Position numbers and translations under genes: made by a program. The notes beneath the pieces were generated by a model. It was not told the origin of the DNA and did no database searches. It saw only the letters and a list, made by a program, of their open reading frames with translations. Of a stretch of DNA of 5,492 nucleotides, positions 5,106 through 5,492 are shown in pieces (position 1 is the stretch's first letter; each line of letters starts with the position of its first letter). This DNA comes from Methanosarcinales archaeon (lineage in GTDB: Archaea; Halobacteriota; Methanosarcinia; Methanosarcinales; Methanogasteraceae). Location: assembly GCA_030609345.1 (NCBI GenBank), contig JAUWCK010000089.1, forward strand, positions 1-5,492, in the 5' to 3' direction.

Positions 5106-5492
5106 TCATCTCGTCTGTCTCGACCCAGTACCAGTGCTTGATCTGACAGCCTCCCACAGACCCCTCCACGACTCCCCCGGATACACCACACCATCTTCAG
5201 TGATAACAGCAGTAACGTTCTCCATCGGCGTTGCATCGAACGCGGGATTATACACCGCGGCATCTGCTGGCGCAAGCATCACATCCCTGATGCGTCGCAG
5301 TTCATCGGGATCCCGCTCTTCGATTATGACGTCGCGCTCAAGCCGGGTGGAATCGAACGTGGAGATCGGTGCTGCAACATAAAACGGTATCTTATGCTCT
5401 TTTGCAAGCACCGAATGGGTATACGTCCCGATCTTGTTAAAGACCGCATCCTTCGTGATCCGATCCGCGCCAACGATCACCTTGTCGATCAA
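5106..5492 (-). CDS. mtnA: S-methyl-5-thioribose-1-phosphate isomerase, C-terminal third (5' end outside window)
   Basis: The frame is open to the right edge; the TTG at 5492-5490 is an internal leucine codon, so 128 residues of a protein usually about 330-360 long are seen. The segment contains VGADRIT (7-13), whose Asp is the conserved catalytic acid of the eIF2B-like isomerases, then NKIGTYTHSVLAKEH (19-33), IPFYVAAPISTFD (35-47), IEERDPDE (57-64) and YNPAFDATP (81-89) followed by VTAVITEDG. GADRI and NPAFDxTP favour MtnA over ribose-1,5-bisphosphate isomerase, which shares the fold. MtnA converts 5-methylthioribose 1-phosphate to the ribulose form in salvage of methylthioadenosine. In some methanogens it also serves salvage of 5'-deoxyadenosine, the by-product of radical SAM enzymes. 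The tail after VVYPGES is variable in the family. No promoter for it can be seen here. Confidence 0.88.
   Translation of the reverse strand: MIDKVIVGADRITKDAVFNKIGTYTHSVLAKEHKIPFYVAAPISTFDSTRLERDVIIEERDPDELRRIRDVMLAPADAAVYNPAFDATPMENVTAVITEDGVVYPGESWRGLWEAVRSSTGTGSRQTR

Overview
The window looks like euryarchaeal DNA, most likely from a methanogen or a close relative in the Methanomicrobia. Four things point that way: an archaeal-type membrane GT2 glycosyltransferase, a cobalt-precorrin (anaerobic, CbiF-type) methyltransferase beside a heme-pathway-like radical SAM protein, a membrane-anchored lamin-tail surface protein with a Pro/Thr linker, and AT-rich TATA elements upstream of genes that lack clear Shine-Dalgarno sites. 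I cannot assign a genus. Base composition is moderate, and no insertion sequence, phage gene, tRNA, rRNA or CRISPR array is visible.

Layout. Positions 1-402 (+) hold the C-terminal end of a GT2 polyprenyl-phosphate glycosyltransferase with two membrane helices. Everything else is on the minus strand, read from right to left. 5492-5106 is the C-terminal third of MtnA (5-methylthioribose-1-phosphate isomerase), cut by the window edge. 5054-3303 is a 583-residue surface protein with an N-terminal membrane anchor, two lamin-tail domains, an Ig-like segment and a Pro/Thr linker. 3152-2421 is an AIM24/TIGR00266 family protein. 2311-1121 is a radical SAM/SPASM protein of the AhbC/NirJ type. 1110-427 is cbiF, only 10 bases behind it. 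cbiF and the glycosyltransferase converge across 24 bases. No gene-free stretch exceeds about 150 bases.

How the genes work together. The radical SAM gene and cbiF look like a two-gene operon, with no room for a promoter between them. CbiF belongs to corrin synthesis and the radical SAM protein resembles enzymes that trim side chains of siroheme-type tetrapyrroles, so a shared tetrapyrrole role is a reasonable inference, not proof. The other genes look like separate transcription units.

The most notable signal is in the promoters. The radical SAM gene and the lamin-tail gene share a 13-base motif, CGTCCAYCATAAC, starting exactly 44 bases upstream of each start codon. A TATA-like box follows, centred 27.5 bases upstream. 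The AIM24 gene has a TATA box at the same 27.5-base distance from its GTG codon. This geometry predicts leaderless mRNAs. I see no convincing new defence or mobile system; the best candidates for novelty are this promoter class and the radical SAM-cbiF pair.
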